Part shown: positions 1-6,544 of the stretch, piece after piece
Position numbering within the stretch: the first letter of the stretch is position 1
Layout: every line of letters begins with the position of its first letter
Assembly (NCBI GenBank): GCA_028819675.1
Contig: JAPPKT010000370.1
Location: 1-7,749 of the forward strand
Length of the DNA stretch: 7,749 nucleotides
Source: Caldilineaceae bacterium
Lineage (GTDB): Bacteria; Chloroflexota; Anaerolineae; Caldilineales; Caldilineaceae
Direction: 5' to 3'
Program-made: the position numbers and the translations under genes
Notes under the pieces: generated by a model
What the model was told of the DNA's origin: nothing
Databases searched by the model: none
Seen by the model: only the letters and a program-made list of their open reading frames with translations

Positions 1-1
1 G

Positions 2-151
2 GCTAACGGAGAAATGGCGCTGCATGTGCTTGAGATTATGGAAGCAATTCATGTATCCTCTGAGACTGGGCAGCATGTAGACCTGACCACGAGTTGCGAA
101 CGCCCGCAGCCGCTCCCTGAGGGCGTCTATAGCGGAGTCAGACCGACCTGA
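2..151 (+). CDS. C-terminal end of a probable Gfo/Idh/MocA-family oxidoreductase (5' truncated by window)
   Basis: An open frame enters from the left edge and ends with TGA after 49 codons. The visible peptide contains GEMALHVLEIMEAIHVSSETG, then HVDLTTSCERPQPLPEG. This resembles the C-terminal helix and closing segment of NAD(P)-dependent Gfo/Idh/MocA sugar dehydrogenases, where a helix of the type ALHVLEIMEA is followed by a short tail with a CxRPxPLP-like motif. Members oxidise or reduce sugars and polyols, or act on other small carbonyl substrates, in the cytosol. The Rossmann domain and catalytic Lys/His lie outside the window, so the substrate cannot be stated. rtcB starts 66 bp downstream on the same strand with no obvious terminator between, so co-transcription is possible. 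The family call rests on a short stretch recalled by eye and is moderate. Confidence 0.6.
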   Translation, partial: ANGEMALHVLEIMEAIHVSSETGQHVDLTTSCERPQPLPEGVYSGVRPT

Positions 152-217
152 CCGGGGCCCAGCCTTTCAGTTTGTGGACCCAATCAGCTGCCTTCCTCTC
201 CTGACTTTGAGGAACCG

Positions 218-1462
218 ATGACCGTTGAAATGATTCAAGGCGTTCCTGTCTGGGGTGATCCCCTTGACAACGCAGTTGCCCAGATCCTCAACTGCGCGGG
301 GGAGGCCGACGCTGTCGCCTTGATGGCGGATCACCACCTGGGCTACTCGGTTCCCATCGGCGGTGTGGTCGCCTATCGCGACAAGCTCAATCCCGCGGGG
401 GTAGGTTACGACATCGCCTGCGGCAACAAGGCAGTCCGTCTGGATATCCCGGCAAGTGAGGTGAAGTCAAACATTCACACGATCATGGATGACGTCTGGC
501 GAACAATCTCCTTTGGAATCGGTCGCAAGAACAAGGAGAGGGTCGATCATCAACTGTTCGACGATGATCCGGCGTGGCGCCTGCCCGTTGCCCAAAATCT
601 GAAAAAACTGGCAGCCGAGCAGCTGGGCACGGTCGGAAGCGGCAATCACTACGTTGACATTTTTGAGGACGAGAAAGACCGCATCTGGATTGGAGTCCAC
701 TTTGGGTCAAGGGGATTGGGCCACCGTCTTGCCACCCACTTCATGAAAGCGGCCGACCGCGAGCGGGTCGGTCAACAGGAGCCCGCACCTACCGGCAAGA
801 AGCGCTCCCGACGCCGCCGGAGTGCACTGGATGTCGTTCCCAGCCTGCTCGCCATCGACTCAAACTTGGGCCAGGAGTACCTGGCATGCATGCAACTGGC
901 TGGCCGCTATGCCTACGCCGGGCGGAACTGGGTCTGCAATCGAGTTGCCAGGCTACTTGGCGCCAAAGTCGTCGAAGAGGTTCACAACCATCACAATTTC
1001 GCCTGGAAGGAGGAGCACAGGGGCGAAGCGCTGTGGGTCACTCGCAAGGGGGCAACACCGGCTTTCCCGGGGCAGAAGGGATTCGTCGGCGGCTCGATGG
1101 GGGATATTTCGGTCGTTTTGGAGGGCGTGGAAAGCCAGGAAAGCCGGATGGCTCTCTACTCGACGGTCCACGGTGCCGGCCGCCTCATGTCGCGCACCCA
1201 GGCTGCCGGCCGCTTCCGCTATAGGAAAGGGCGCAAAGTTCAGGTAAAGGCAGGGCAAATCAACCGCGAACAGATGCTGGACTCTGTCAAGAGAATTGGC
1301 GCAACGTTGCGCGGGGCGGGAACCGACGAGGCGCCTCAGGCCTACAAGCTCCTGCCCCAAGTGTTGGAACATCACCGCAACACAATTCGGATTCTCCACA
1401 CACTCAGGCCTTTAGGCGTAGCCATGGCCGGGGAAGACGAATACGACCCATATCGAGACTGA
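218..1462 (+). CDS. rtcB: RtcB-family RNA ligase (3'-phosphate / 5'-hydroxyl RNA splicing ligase)
   Basis: This 414-residue protein is close to the usual bacterial RtcB length of about 400. RtcB joins RNA 2',3'-cyclic phosphate or 3'-phosphate ends to 5'-OH ends using GTP and Mn2+, through a guanylylated histidine. The family signatures appear in order: ADHHLGYSVPIGG (residues 37-49), GVGYDIACG with Asp65 and Cys68 as metal ligands, GTVGSGNHYVDIF with Asn143 and His144, GVHFGSRGLGH with His161, HNHHN (256-260), and YSTVHGAGRLMSR, where His318 is the expected guanylylation site. All expected catalytic positions are present, so the enzyme is probably active. The ATG at 218 is preceded by GAGGAA at 209-214, a short 3-nt gap. 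An unusual polybasic run, KKRSRRRR (194-201), sits in the linker between the His161 region and the next conserved block. No archease or rtcA gene is visible nearby, so its RNA target is unknown. Confidence 0.95.
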   Translation: MTVEMIQGVPVWGDPLDNAVAQILNCAGEADAVALMADHHLGYSVPIGGVVAYRDKLNPAGVGYDIACGNKAVRLDIPASEVKSNIHTIMDDVWRTISFGIGRKNKERVDHQLFDDDPAWRLPVAQNLKKLAAEQLGTVGSGNHYVDIFEDEKDRIWIGVHFGSRGLGHRLATHFMKAADRERVGQQEPAPTGKKRSRRRRSALDVVPSLLAIDSNLGQEYLACMQLAGRYAYAGRNWVCNRVARLLGAKVVEEVHNHHNFAWKEEHRGEALWVTRKGATPAFPGQKGFVGGSMGDISVVLEGVESQESRMALYSTVHGAGRLMSRTQAAGRFRYRKGRKVQVKAGQINREQMLDSVKRIGATLRGAGTDEAPQAYKLLPQVLEHHRNTIRILHTLRPLGVAMAGEDEYDPYRD

Positions 1463-1504
1463 AAAACGCACCTCGGACGACCCACGGCCGATTCAACAGG
1501 AGGA

Positions 1505-1531
1505 GGAAAGGGCAATATCAACTCCCTTTCC
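1505..1531. terminator. Hairpin between convergent genes, candidate bidirectional terminator
   Basis: A perfect 8-bp inverted repeat, GGAAAGGG at 1505-1512 and CCCTTTCC at 1524-1531, encloses an 11-nt loop. It lies between the stop of rtcB and the stop of the leftward DUF6295-like gene, the expected place for a shared terminator. Neither side has a clear T tract (AGTTTCCCC follows on the plus strand), so a classical intrinsic terminator is not demonstrated. Confidence 0.4.
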
Positions 1532-1564
1532 AGTTTCCCCGAACGCTGACCTCTGTCGCGACTC

Positions 1565-1828
1565 TCAGATTAGCCCTCTATCCTCTGCTTCGCTAAGTAC
1601 CGACTGTATCGTCTCCGCCAGCTGGCGGGCCCCCTCGACACTTAGTTCCACCGCTACGCGGGCGCCGGGCCCGTAGCTCTCATTAACGAAGTCAATGTTG
1701 AGCGCGTGTTCCTCGGGCGCATGGAACGGGTGATCCCAGCTGACGTTCGCTTGCTTCATGTCAAACCATCCATCAGTGCCCCTGCCAAATCCTTCGACAG
1801 GAACCTTCTTCACAAGCATCGTACACAT
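1565..1828 (-). CDS. Small DUF6295-like protein of unknown function
   Basis: This 87-residue protein begins MCTMLVKKVPVEG and contains GWFDMKQANVSWDHPFHAP (27-45), EHALNIDFVNE (47-57) and GPGARVAVELS (60-70), then a C-terminal helix. From memory this pattern (an MCTM start, a DHPxHAPxEHALNIDFVN core and an ARVAVEL strand) matches the small DUF6295 family found mainly in high-GC bacteria, whose function is unknown. The longer open frame begins at 2029, but its first 67 codons overlap the hydrolase gene and look unlike protein. The chosen ATG at 1828 has a good AGGGGA ribosome site. The two conserved His residues and the Asp in DHPFHAP could bind a metal, but that is speculation. It lies 58 bp downstream of the dienelactone hydrolase on the same strand, which suggests one transcript. 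There is no signal peptide or membrane segment. Confidence 0.8.
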   Translation of the reverse strand: MCTMLVKKVPVEGFGRGTDGWFDMKQANVSWDHPFHAPEEHALNIDFVNESYGPGARVAVELSVEGARQLAETIQSVLSEAEDRGLI

Positions 1829-1835
1829 ATTTTCG

Positions 1836-1841
1836 TCCCCT
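1836..1841 (-). promoter_or_regulatory. Ribosome binding site that fixes the start of the DUF6295-like gene
   Basis: On the minus strand AGGGGA lies 7 nt before the ATG at 1828 (AAAGGGGACGAAAAT then ATG). It supports the internal start over the much longer open frame that reaches back into the hydrolase gene. Confidence 0.7.
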
Positions 1842-1886
1842 TTGGCAAGTTGATCCGGAATACCAATCGTTGTCCTGGGCCGCGGC

Positions 1887-2645
1887 TCAATTGGACAGCT
1901 TCTGGCTGAGAAACGCCCAGATCTTGTCCCAACCGTCAACGGCCTGTTCCTGCCGATAACTTGGCCGGTGGTAGTAAAAGAAGCCGTGTCCTGCTCCCTC
2001 ATACATGTGGAACTCAAAATCCTTGCCATGCTCCTTTAAGGCCGCTTCGTGTACTGCTACGTCGGCCACTGTCGGGCTGTGATCTTCGGCGCCGAACAGA
2101 CCCAATACTGGACAATTCAGGTCCGCAGTGTAGTCGATGGGAGCAACCGGCCTTTGGGGTGTAAGCTGGTCAGACGGCATCACGACACCCCCTCCCCAGC
2201 AGTCGACGACGGCATCAAATCCGGCTACGCGGCTCGCCACCAGCACCGCGTGCCTGCCGCCCGAGCAAGTACCGAAAATCCCGACCTTCCCGTTTACATA
2301 GGGTAGTGCCCGCAGATAGTGCATTGAGGCTTCAAGGTCGGCAACAGCCTGATCGTCGGGAACGCCACCATCTGCCCTCACCGCTGCCGCGACATCCTCA
2401 GGCGAGCCATGCCCGAATCTCTCGTACAAATTCGGCGAGACTGCGACATACCCGTGGTGGGCGAACCTGCGGGTGGCTTCTCTGTACCATTCGTCCCACC
2501 CGGGCATATGGTGAACCAATACCATGCCGGGAAATGGTCCTGGCCCTAGGGGACGGGCGCAATACGCGAGTACTCGGTTGCCGTCTGCACCGCGCAGAGC
2601 GACGGTTTCTGCAAGCATTCCCTCATACTGATCGGTTGTGTACAT
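1887..2645 (-). CDS. Dienelactone hydrolase family protein (alpha/beta hydrolase)
   Basis: This 252-residue protein is typical in length for the dienelactone hydrolase family. The family opens lactone or ester bonds through a Cys-His-Asp triad in an alpha/beta-hydrolase fold. The visible features are the early strand MVLVHHMPGWDEWYREATRRFAHHGYVAVSPNLY (41-74), the nucleophile elbow GTCSGG with Cys127, LFGAEDHSP with Asp188, and GAGHGFF with His220. The cysteine nucleophile and full triad argue for an active hydrolase of this family rather than a serine esterase. No signal peptide is seen, so it should be cytosolic. The natural substrate is unknown: chlorocatechol pathway genes are absent, so a role in chloroaromatic degradation should not be assumed. 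The ATG at 2645 has a good AGGAG at 2654-2658, spaced 8 nt. It is the first gene of a leftward pair with the DUF6295-like gene and is divergent from the Nudix gene. Confidence 0.93.
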   Translation of the reverse strand: MYTTDQYEGMLAETVALRGADGNRVLAYCARPLGPGPFPGMVLVHHMPGWDEWYREATRRFAHHGYVAVSPNLYERFGHGSPEDVAAAVRADGGVPDDQAVADLEASMHYLRALPYVNGKVGIFGTCSGGRHAVLVASRVAGFDAVVDCWGGGVVMPSDQLTPQRPVAPIDYTADLNCPVLGLFGAEDHSPTVADVAVHEAALKEHGKDFEFHMYEGAGHGFFYYHRPSYRQEQAVDGWDKIWAFLSQKLSN

Positions 2646-2837
2646 GGCTCATTCTCCTGAACTCATTTGCTCTGGTTGAAGCTGTGGAGACAGTGGCTGG
2701 CCATCCGTACCCTTGTGCTTCCCGACACTACTGCAAAGCCTATGGGCTCGTGGCCTTCGCCGTCGATTGGCCTTCAGAATAGCACATCAGACAGGTTTTG
2801 CCTCTGCGCCAGGATAGAGAAATGCGTCATCATTAAC

Positions 2838-2866
2838 TTGATTTGTACAACGTGCCCGACTAAAAT
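2838..2866 (+). promoter_or_regulatory. Candidate sigma-70-type promoter for the Nudix gene
   Basis: TTGATT (2838-2843) and TAAAAT (2861-2866) are separated by 17 bp, each matching four or five of six consensus positions. Transcription would begin near 2873, leaving a leader of about 210 nt before the Nudix start. The long leader and the ease of finding such matches in AT-rich DNA keep confidence low. Confidence 0.35.
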
Positions 2867-2874
2867 AGGTCGAA

Positions 2875-2912
2875 TACTGTCTGTCAGGCGGTTCAAATGG
2901 TTGTACTGTCTG
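2875..2912 (+). repeat. 9-bp direct repeat, possible operator
   Basis: TACTGTCTG occurs exactly at 2875-2883 and again at 2904-2912, a start-to-start distance of 29 bp, close to three helical turns. The first copy falls at the predicted transcription start of the candidate promoter. Tandem half-sites in this position can bind a repressor, but no regulator gene is visible and two copies may be chance. Confidence 0.35.
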
Positions 2913-2987
2913 AATTCGTCTCTTGAGCACGTCATTTTCAAGTTCCCCCTGTCATGCAAGCGCTCCCTACAAGCTTGGTTAAGCCAT

Positions 2988-3032
2988 TGTTGCCTTGTGT
3001 ATCCTGGCTATTCAATGCCGCCATAGGCAACA
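2988..3032 (+). repeat. Inverted repeat in the leader of the Nudix gene
   Basis: TGTTGCCT (2988-2995) and AGGCAACA (3025-3032) are a perfect 8-bp inverted repeat around 29 nt. Inside it TGGC (3005-3008) can pair with GCCA (3020-3023), giving a two-part stem separated by internal loops. It ends 53 nt before the Nudix start codon. No known riboswitch is recognised. Confidence 0.35.
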
Positions 3033-3074
3033 CACCAGGACTAGCGCAGGTCCAAATGCAATTCCAGTCCCCAA

Positions 3075-3080
3075 AGGTGA
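3075..3080 (+). promoter_or_regulatory. Ribosome binding site that fixes the Nudix start
   Basis: AGGTGA, within AAAGGTGA, lies 4 nt before the ATG at 3085. The open frame could extend to 2995, but the extra 30 residues are unlike protein and have no ribosome site. Family similarity begins at FNGIEINTEDLPAD just after the chosen start. Confidence 0.7.
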
Positions 3081-3084
3081 CCCG

Positions 3085-3840
3085 ATGAACATTCTGCCAC
3101 ATGCCGTCAACCGATTTAACGGCATCGAAATCAACACTGAGGATCTGCCCGCGGATGTTCCTTCATTCGAAAGAGGGCTCACCTCTTCTCTGGTAAAATG
3201 GATTCAGGACGGCCGCTTTCTTGTCTGGCTTCATCTGCCAATCGAACAGGCTTCTTTCATTCCAATCTCAACAGCGGCAGGTTTTGAATTCCACCATACC
3301 GAACCAAACTATGTACTACTCGTCCGCAGACTGCAAGACGATGCCTTGGTACCCGGGTACGCTACCCATTACATCGGGGCGGGCGGCGTAGTCATCAACA
3401 AGAACCAGGAGATTCTGGTCGTCTCAGAGAGGCATCGCGGTTCCTCTCGGCCCTACTATAAACTGCCCGGTGGCGCCCTCCATCCGGGCGAGCACCTTGC
3501 TACCGCTGTGGTGCGTGAGGTCCTTGAAGAAACTGGGATCAAGACAGTGTTCGAGTCCGTTGTCTGCTGGCGCCACTGGCACGGTTACCGTTACGGGAAG
3601 TCCGACATCTACTTCATATGCCGGCTATCTCCCCTTACCCACGCCATTGAACGTGACGACTGGGAGATCGACGAATGTCTGTGGATGCCAGTCAGCGAAT
3701 ACCTGCAGCATGAACTGGTAGGCGACTTCAACCGCGCCATTGTCGAGGCGGCCATCAAGACACCCGGCCTCAGGAATTCATGGATGGACGGCTACGACGA
3801 TCCCACGAAGCGAGAGTTTTACTGGCCGGACTACGAGTAG
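3085..3840 (+). CDS. NUDT6-like Nudix hydrolase with N-terminal pre-Nudix domain
   Basis: This 251-residue protein has two domains. Residues 10-85 (FNGIEINTEDLPADVPSF..., LVWLHLPIEQASFIPISTAAGFEFHHTEPNYVLL) match the pre-Nudix domain of the NUDT6 and plant NUDX group, including the LPIEQ and AGFxxHHxEP signatures. Residues 96-205 form the Nudix domain. The complete Nudix box runs from Gly130 to Ile152, with Glu136, Arg144-Glu145 and Glu148-Glu149 as the expected Mg2+ and catalytic residues. Nudix enzymes split X-linked nucleoside diphosphates. Candidate substrates in this subgroup include ADP-ribose, NADH and CoA derivatives, but the sequence does not decide among them. The C-terminal tail (about 228-251, ending FYWPDYE) lies beyond the core Nudix fold. 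It appears to be a single-gene unit, divergent from the hydrolase pair. Confidence 0.93.
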   Translation: MNILPHAVNRFNGIEINTEDLPADVPSFERGLTSSLVKWIQDGRFLVWLHLPIEQASFIPISTAAGFEFHHTEPNYVLLVRRLQDDALVPGYATHYIGAGGVVINKNQEILVVSERHRGSSRPYYKLPGGALHPGEHLATAVVREVLEETGIKTVFESVVCWRHWHGYRYGKSDIYFICRLSPLTHAIERDDWEIDECLWMPVSEYLQHELVGDFNRAIVEAAIKTPGLRNSWMDGYDDPTKREFYWPDYE

Positions 3841-4080
3841 TTCTGTCACTTGAAGCGGGACATGTCTGCATCCCAGCCCCAACAGTTTCAAGCGCGACCA
3901 GACTTAATGCGTCCTCGGCGCGAATGACAAGAAATCCCCTCAAGAGAAGGTTCTTCCGAGCCCACAGAAACTGCAACCTCTTGTACGCCCTTCGATCACA
4001 TCCGGAGCCGTTCCCGCCAATGAGCATGGAGTAGTGAGTGTGTGCAAGAGAGTAGGCAATGGAAATCAACGAAGGGTGCT
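3841..4080. other. Gene-free stretch between the Nudix gene and the LRR remnant
   Basis: Nothing recognisable is encoded on either strand. The frame shared with the Nudix gene and the LRR remnant is broken by at least two stops here, and the peptides between them show no repeats or motifs. No T-rich terminator hairpin follows the Nudix stop; GACATGTC at 3859-3866 is an isolated short palindrome. With the LRR remnant and the leader of the next gene, 535 bp separate the two full genes. Confidence 0.5.
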
Positions 4081-4272
4081 ATGTCGAGCCTGAGGGAACT
4101 GGGTCTAAGCAGGAATGATCTGTCGGGGATGGTCCCAGAGGAATTGGCAGGACTCGCCAACTTGAGAACACTACGTCTCGCCGGCAATGCTCTCGCCGGA
4201 TGCCTTCCCCTGACTCTGACCCTAATCGGCAACAGCGATCTTTCCGATACAGGACTGCCCTCTTGCGAATGA
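4081..4272 (+). pseudogene. Orphan leucine-rich-repeat C-terminal fragment, probable gene remnant
   Basis: The 63-residue peptide has two consecutive 24-residue LRRs of the LxxLxLxxNxLxGxxPxxLxxLxx type: LRELGLSRNDLSGMVPEELAGLAN and then the unit starting LRTLRLAGNALAGCLP. It ends NSDLSDTGLPSCE. In long bacterial LRR proteins a tail of the form GCxPxxL...NDLxxLGLPFC closes the repeat domain, so this looks like the last two repeats plus cap of a larger protein whose front part is gone. The ATG at 4081 has GAAGGG 4 nt upstream; a GTG at 4042 would add 13 residues without LRR character. Two repeats alone rarely fold stably, and no signal peptide or earlier repeat is present. A decayed or recombined LRR gene is the best reading, but a translated small protein cannot be ruled out. 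Confidence 0.6.
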
Positions 4273-4375
4273 AGCAGATAAGTCATCAACAAACCACTTC
4301 CACCAAGCGTGAAGAAACTGGCCAATCTCTGTCCCTCAACGACAGACGAAACGCGCACGAAACCGGAGCCGCCAA

Positions 4376-6544
4376 ATGACCATTCCAACCGACTACACTG
4401 AAAGAGTCTACGCTGGCGTATTGGGCAAACTGATTGGCGTCTATCTGGGCCGGCCATTCGAAGGCTGGTCCTATGAAATGCTTGACGAACAGTTTGGCGA
4501 GATCAACTACTATGTCCACGAGCATCTGGATGTGCCCCTGATTGTCACCGACGACGACATCTCCGGTACATTCACCTTTCTGCGCGCCCTGCCCGACTAT
4601 GGCAACAGTCGTGCCATCACTGCGGCGCAGATCGGACAGAGCTGGTTGAACTACATAATCGAGGAACGCACAATCCTGTGGTGGGGTGGGATGGGAAACT
4701 CCACGGAGCATACCGCCTATCTGCGCCTGAAAGAGGGCATTTCTGCCCCTGAAAGCGGCTCGATCGCTCTGAATGGCCAGGTCGTGGCCGAGCAGATCGG
4801 AGCCCAGATCTTCATCGATGGGTGGGCCATGGTCGCACCGGGAGACCCTGAGCTGGCCGCCGACCTGGCGCGGCGTGCGGCCAGCGTCTCCCATGACGGC
4901 GCCGCTATTCACGGCGCACAGGTGCTTGCGGCCATGGAAGCTCAGGCCTTTGTGGAAACGGATATCCAGAAGCTTATAGAAACAGGCCTGTCCGTCATCC
5001 CGGCCGATTCTCTCATTAGCGCGATGATCAGCCAGATTCGCGAGTGGCACGATCGCCACGGTGACGATTGGAGGGCAACGCGAGAGCAGATCGCTGCCAA
5101 CTTTGGATACGACAAGTTTGGCGGCAACTGCCATATGGTGCCCAATCACGCACTAATCATCCACGCTCTCCTTCACGGCGATGACAGCTTCCAGAAGTCG
5201 TTGATGATCGTCAATACCAGCGGATGGGACACCGATTGCAACTCCGGCAACGTCGGCTGTCTCTTGGGAATCAAAAACGGGTTGGCTGGTCTTGAGGACG
5301 GCCCGGACTTTCGCGGTCCACTCTCAGACCGGCTCTACCTGCCCACTGCCGACGGGGGAAGGGCCGTCACGGATGCCTTGACTGAGAGCCTTCACGTGGC
5401 AAATGTCGGCCGCGCCCTGTATCAGATGCCTCCCCACTCGCCCAAGAACGGTGCCCGCTACCACTTTGAACTACCCGGTTCCGTACAGGGCTTCATGGCC
5501 GACGAAAGCGCTGAAAGCCGCGGCACACTGACTCTTGAAAACGTGGCCGGGCACAGCCAGTCCGGCAAGCGCAGCCTTGCACTCCATTTCAACGGCGTCG
5601 CCGCGGGTCGCCCTGCACGCGCCGCGACCCATACCTTTATCCCTTCCAAGGAGACTGCCGACTACTTCGAACGGAGAGGATACGGCCTTCTGGCTTCCCC
5701 CTCCATCTATCCCGGATATACAGTTTCGGCCGAACTGGAGGCAGACTCCCGTAACAAGCTTCCTGTCGACGTGAGTTTGTATCTTCGCCGATACCTGTCG
5801 CAGAACGACCAACTGACCATTGAGGAAGGACCTTGCTGCAAGCTCAAGCCAGGTGAACGTCACAAATTCACCTGGGCTGTGGAAGGGGCGGGAAACGAGC
5901 CAATCGCCGAGATCGGGGTGGCAGTCAACAGCCGCGAACGCACGCAGGGCACGATTTACTTGGACTACCTTACATGGGAAGGCGAACCGGACGTAACCTT
6001 CGCCCGCCCGGACTCGCCTCTCGATAGACGAAGCCTCGGTATGTCCTTCCCCAAGATGTGGAGGCGTGCCTGGGTCAACGGCGTGGACAGCTATGACTTT
6101 TGGTGGCCCGAGTCTTTTCGGCTTGTTCAAAACCGCGGCCGCGGTCTACTTATGACGGGAACCAGGCAATGGTGTGACTATGAAGTGAAGTCAGAGATTA
6201 CTCTTCACCTGAGTAGTTCAGCCGGCATTGCGGCAAGAGTGCAGGGGATGCGCCGCTACTATGCCCTGTTGCTCTGCCGTACAGTAGATGGGCGTGGCGT
6301 CGCACGCCTCATCCGGGCCCTCGACGGAGATACCGTACTGGCAGAGGCAGATTTTCCATGGGAATACGGGGAGACGCATGCTTTCGCTCTGCAGGTGAAT
6401 GGTCATCGCCTGCGAGGCAGCATCGACAATCTCGACGAACCTCTCTTTGATGTGACAGACGACAAGCTCGAAAGCGGAGGAGTAGCACTGGTGGTCGAAG
6501 AGGGCCGGATAATGAGCGAAGAGGTTTCTGTGCGACCTGCCTGA
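4376..6544 (+). CDS. ADP-ribosylglycohydrolase-family protein with long C-terminal beta-rich extension
   Basis: This 722-residue protein begins with an ADP-ribosylglycohydrolase (ARH/DraG-type) domain over residues 1-350. Diagnostic pieces are ERVYAGVLGKLIGVYLGRP (9-27), VTDDDISGTF with Thr58-Asp59-Asp60, SHDGAAIHGAQ (172-182), and GWDTDCNSGNVG with Asp285 and Asp287. These acidic sites are the expected ligands of the two metal ions, so the domain looks intact. The family removes ADP-ribose from proteins or hydrolyses related N- or O-glycosidic bonds. Residues from about 360 to 720 are extra compared with the usual 300-residue enzymes and look like two beta-sandwich regions: 360-540 resembles a carbohydrate-binding galactose-fold module, and 575-720 resembles a concanavalin or DUF1080-like domain. 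There is no signal peptide, so the protein appears cytosolic. The extension suggests a glycoside or sugar-linked substrate rather than ADP-ribosyl-protein, but this is inference. GGAG at 4365-4368 supports the start. Confidence 0.9.
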   Translation: MTIPTDYTERVYAGVLGKLIGVYLGRPFEGWSYEMLDEQFGEINYYVHEHLDVPLIVTDDDISGTFTFLRALPDYGNSRAITAAQIGQSWLNYIIEERTILWWGGMGNSTEHTAYLRLKEGISAPESGSIALNGQVVAEQIGAQIFIDGWAMVAPGDPELAADLARRAASVSHDGAAIHGAQVLAAMEAQAFVETDIQKLIETGLSVIPADSLISAMISQIREWHDRHGDDWRATREQIAANFGYDKFGGNCHMVPNHALIIHALLHGDDSFQKSLMIVNTSGWDTDCNSGNVGCLLGIKNGLAGLEDGPDFRGPLSDRLYLPTADGGRAVTDALTESLHVANVGRALYQMPPHSPKNGARYHFELPGSVQGFMADESAESRGTLTLENVAGHSQSGKRSLALHFNGVAAGRPARAATHTFIPSKETADYFERRGYGLLASPSIYPGYTVSAELEADSRNKLPVDVSLYLRRYLSQNDQLTIEEGPCCKLKPGERHKFTWAVEGAGNEPIAEIGVAVNSRERTQGTIYLDYLTWEGEPDVTFARPDSPLDRRSLGMSFPKMWRRAWVNGVDSYDFWWPESFRLVQNRGRGLLMTGTRQWCDYEVKSEITLHLSSSAGIAARVQGMRRYYALLLCRTVDGRGVARLIRALDGDTVLAEADFPWEYGETHAFALQVNGHRLRGSIDNLDEPLFDVTDDKLESGGVALVVEEGRIMSEEVSVRPA

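Larger units (their letters stand above)
2646..3084. other. 439-bp divergent intergenic region between the dienelactone hydrolase and Nudix genes
   Basis: No convincing protein is encoded here: the open frames have no recognisable motifs and run into the neighbouring genes. The region must carry promoters for the leftward hydrolase pair and the rightward Nudix gene. I can point to a plus-strand promoter candidate, a 9-bp direct repeat just after it, and an inverted repeat in the Nudix leader. I found no good minus-strand promoter by eye. The part from about 2760 to 2960 is more AT-rich than the flanking genes, as expected of a control region. Confidence 0.6.

Noticed and set aside
1174..1213. 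10-bp direct repeat TGCCGGCCGC, 30 bp apart, inside rtcB
   Set aside because: It encodes the GAGR catalytic motif and a nearby AAGR, so codon use at similar peptides explains it.
1829..2029. N-terminal extension of the DUF6295-like gene to an ATG at 2029
   Set aside because: The extra 67 residues overlap the hydrolase gene in another frame, and a strong ribosome site sits directly before the internal ATG at 1828.
2889..2900. GGTTCAAATGG, resembling a tRNA T-arm
   Set aside because: The closing CC of the T stem is wrong and no acceptor, D or anticodon arm can be built around it.
2995..3084. N-terminal extension of the Nudix gene by 30 codons
   Set aside because: The extra residues show no family similarity, and AGGTGA lies just before the ATG at 3085.
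3548..3558. GTTCGAGTCC, resembling a tRNA T-loop
   Set aside because: It falls inside the Nudix coding region and encodes VFESV, with no tRNA fold around it.
4286..5149. Long minus-strand open frame of 287 codons opposite the ADP-ribosylglycohydrolase gene
   Set aside because: It lies antisense to the strongly supported catalytic domain, has no recognisable motif, and its composition fits a shadow of the plus-strand gene.
5605..5630. Inverted repeat GGGTCGC / GCGACCC within the ADP-ribosylglycohydrolase gene
   Set aside because: A 7-bp stem in GC-rich coding sequence is expected by chance, and it has no positional context.
5471..6130. Minus-strand open frame of 219 codons opposite the C-terminal extension
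   Set aside because: It has no domain or ribosome-site support and fully overlaps a better-supported gene.
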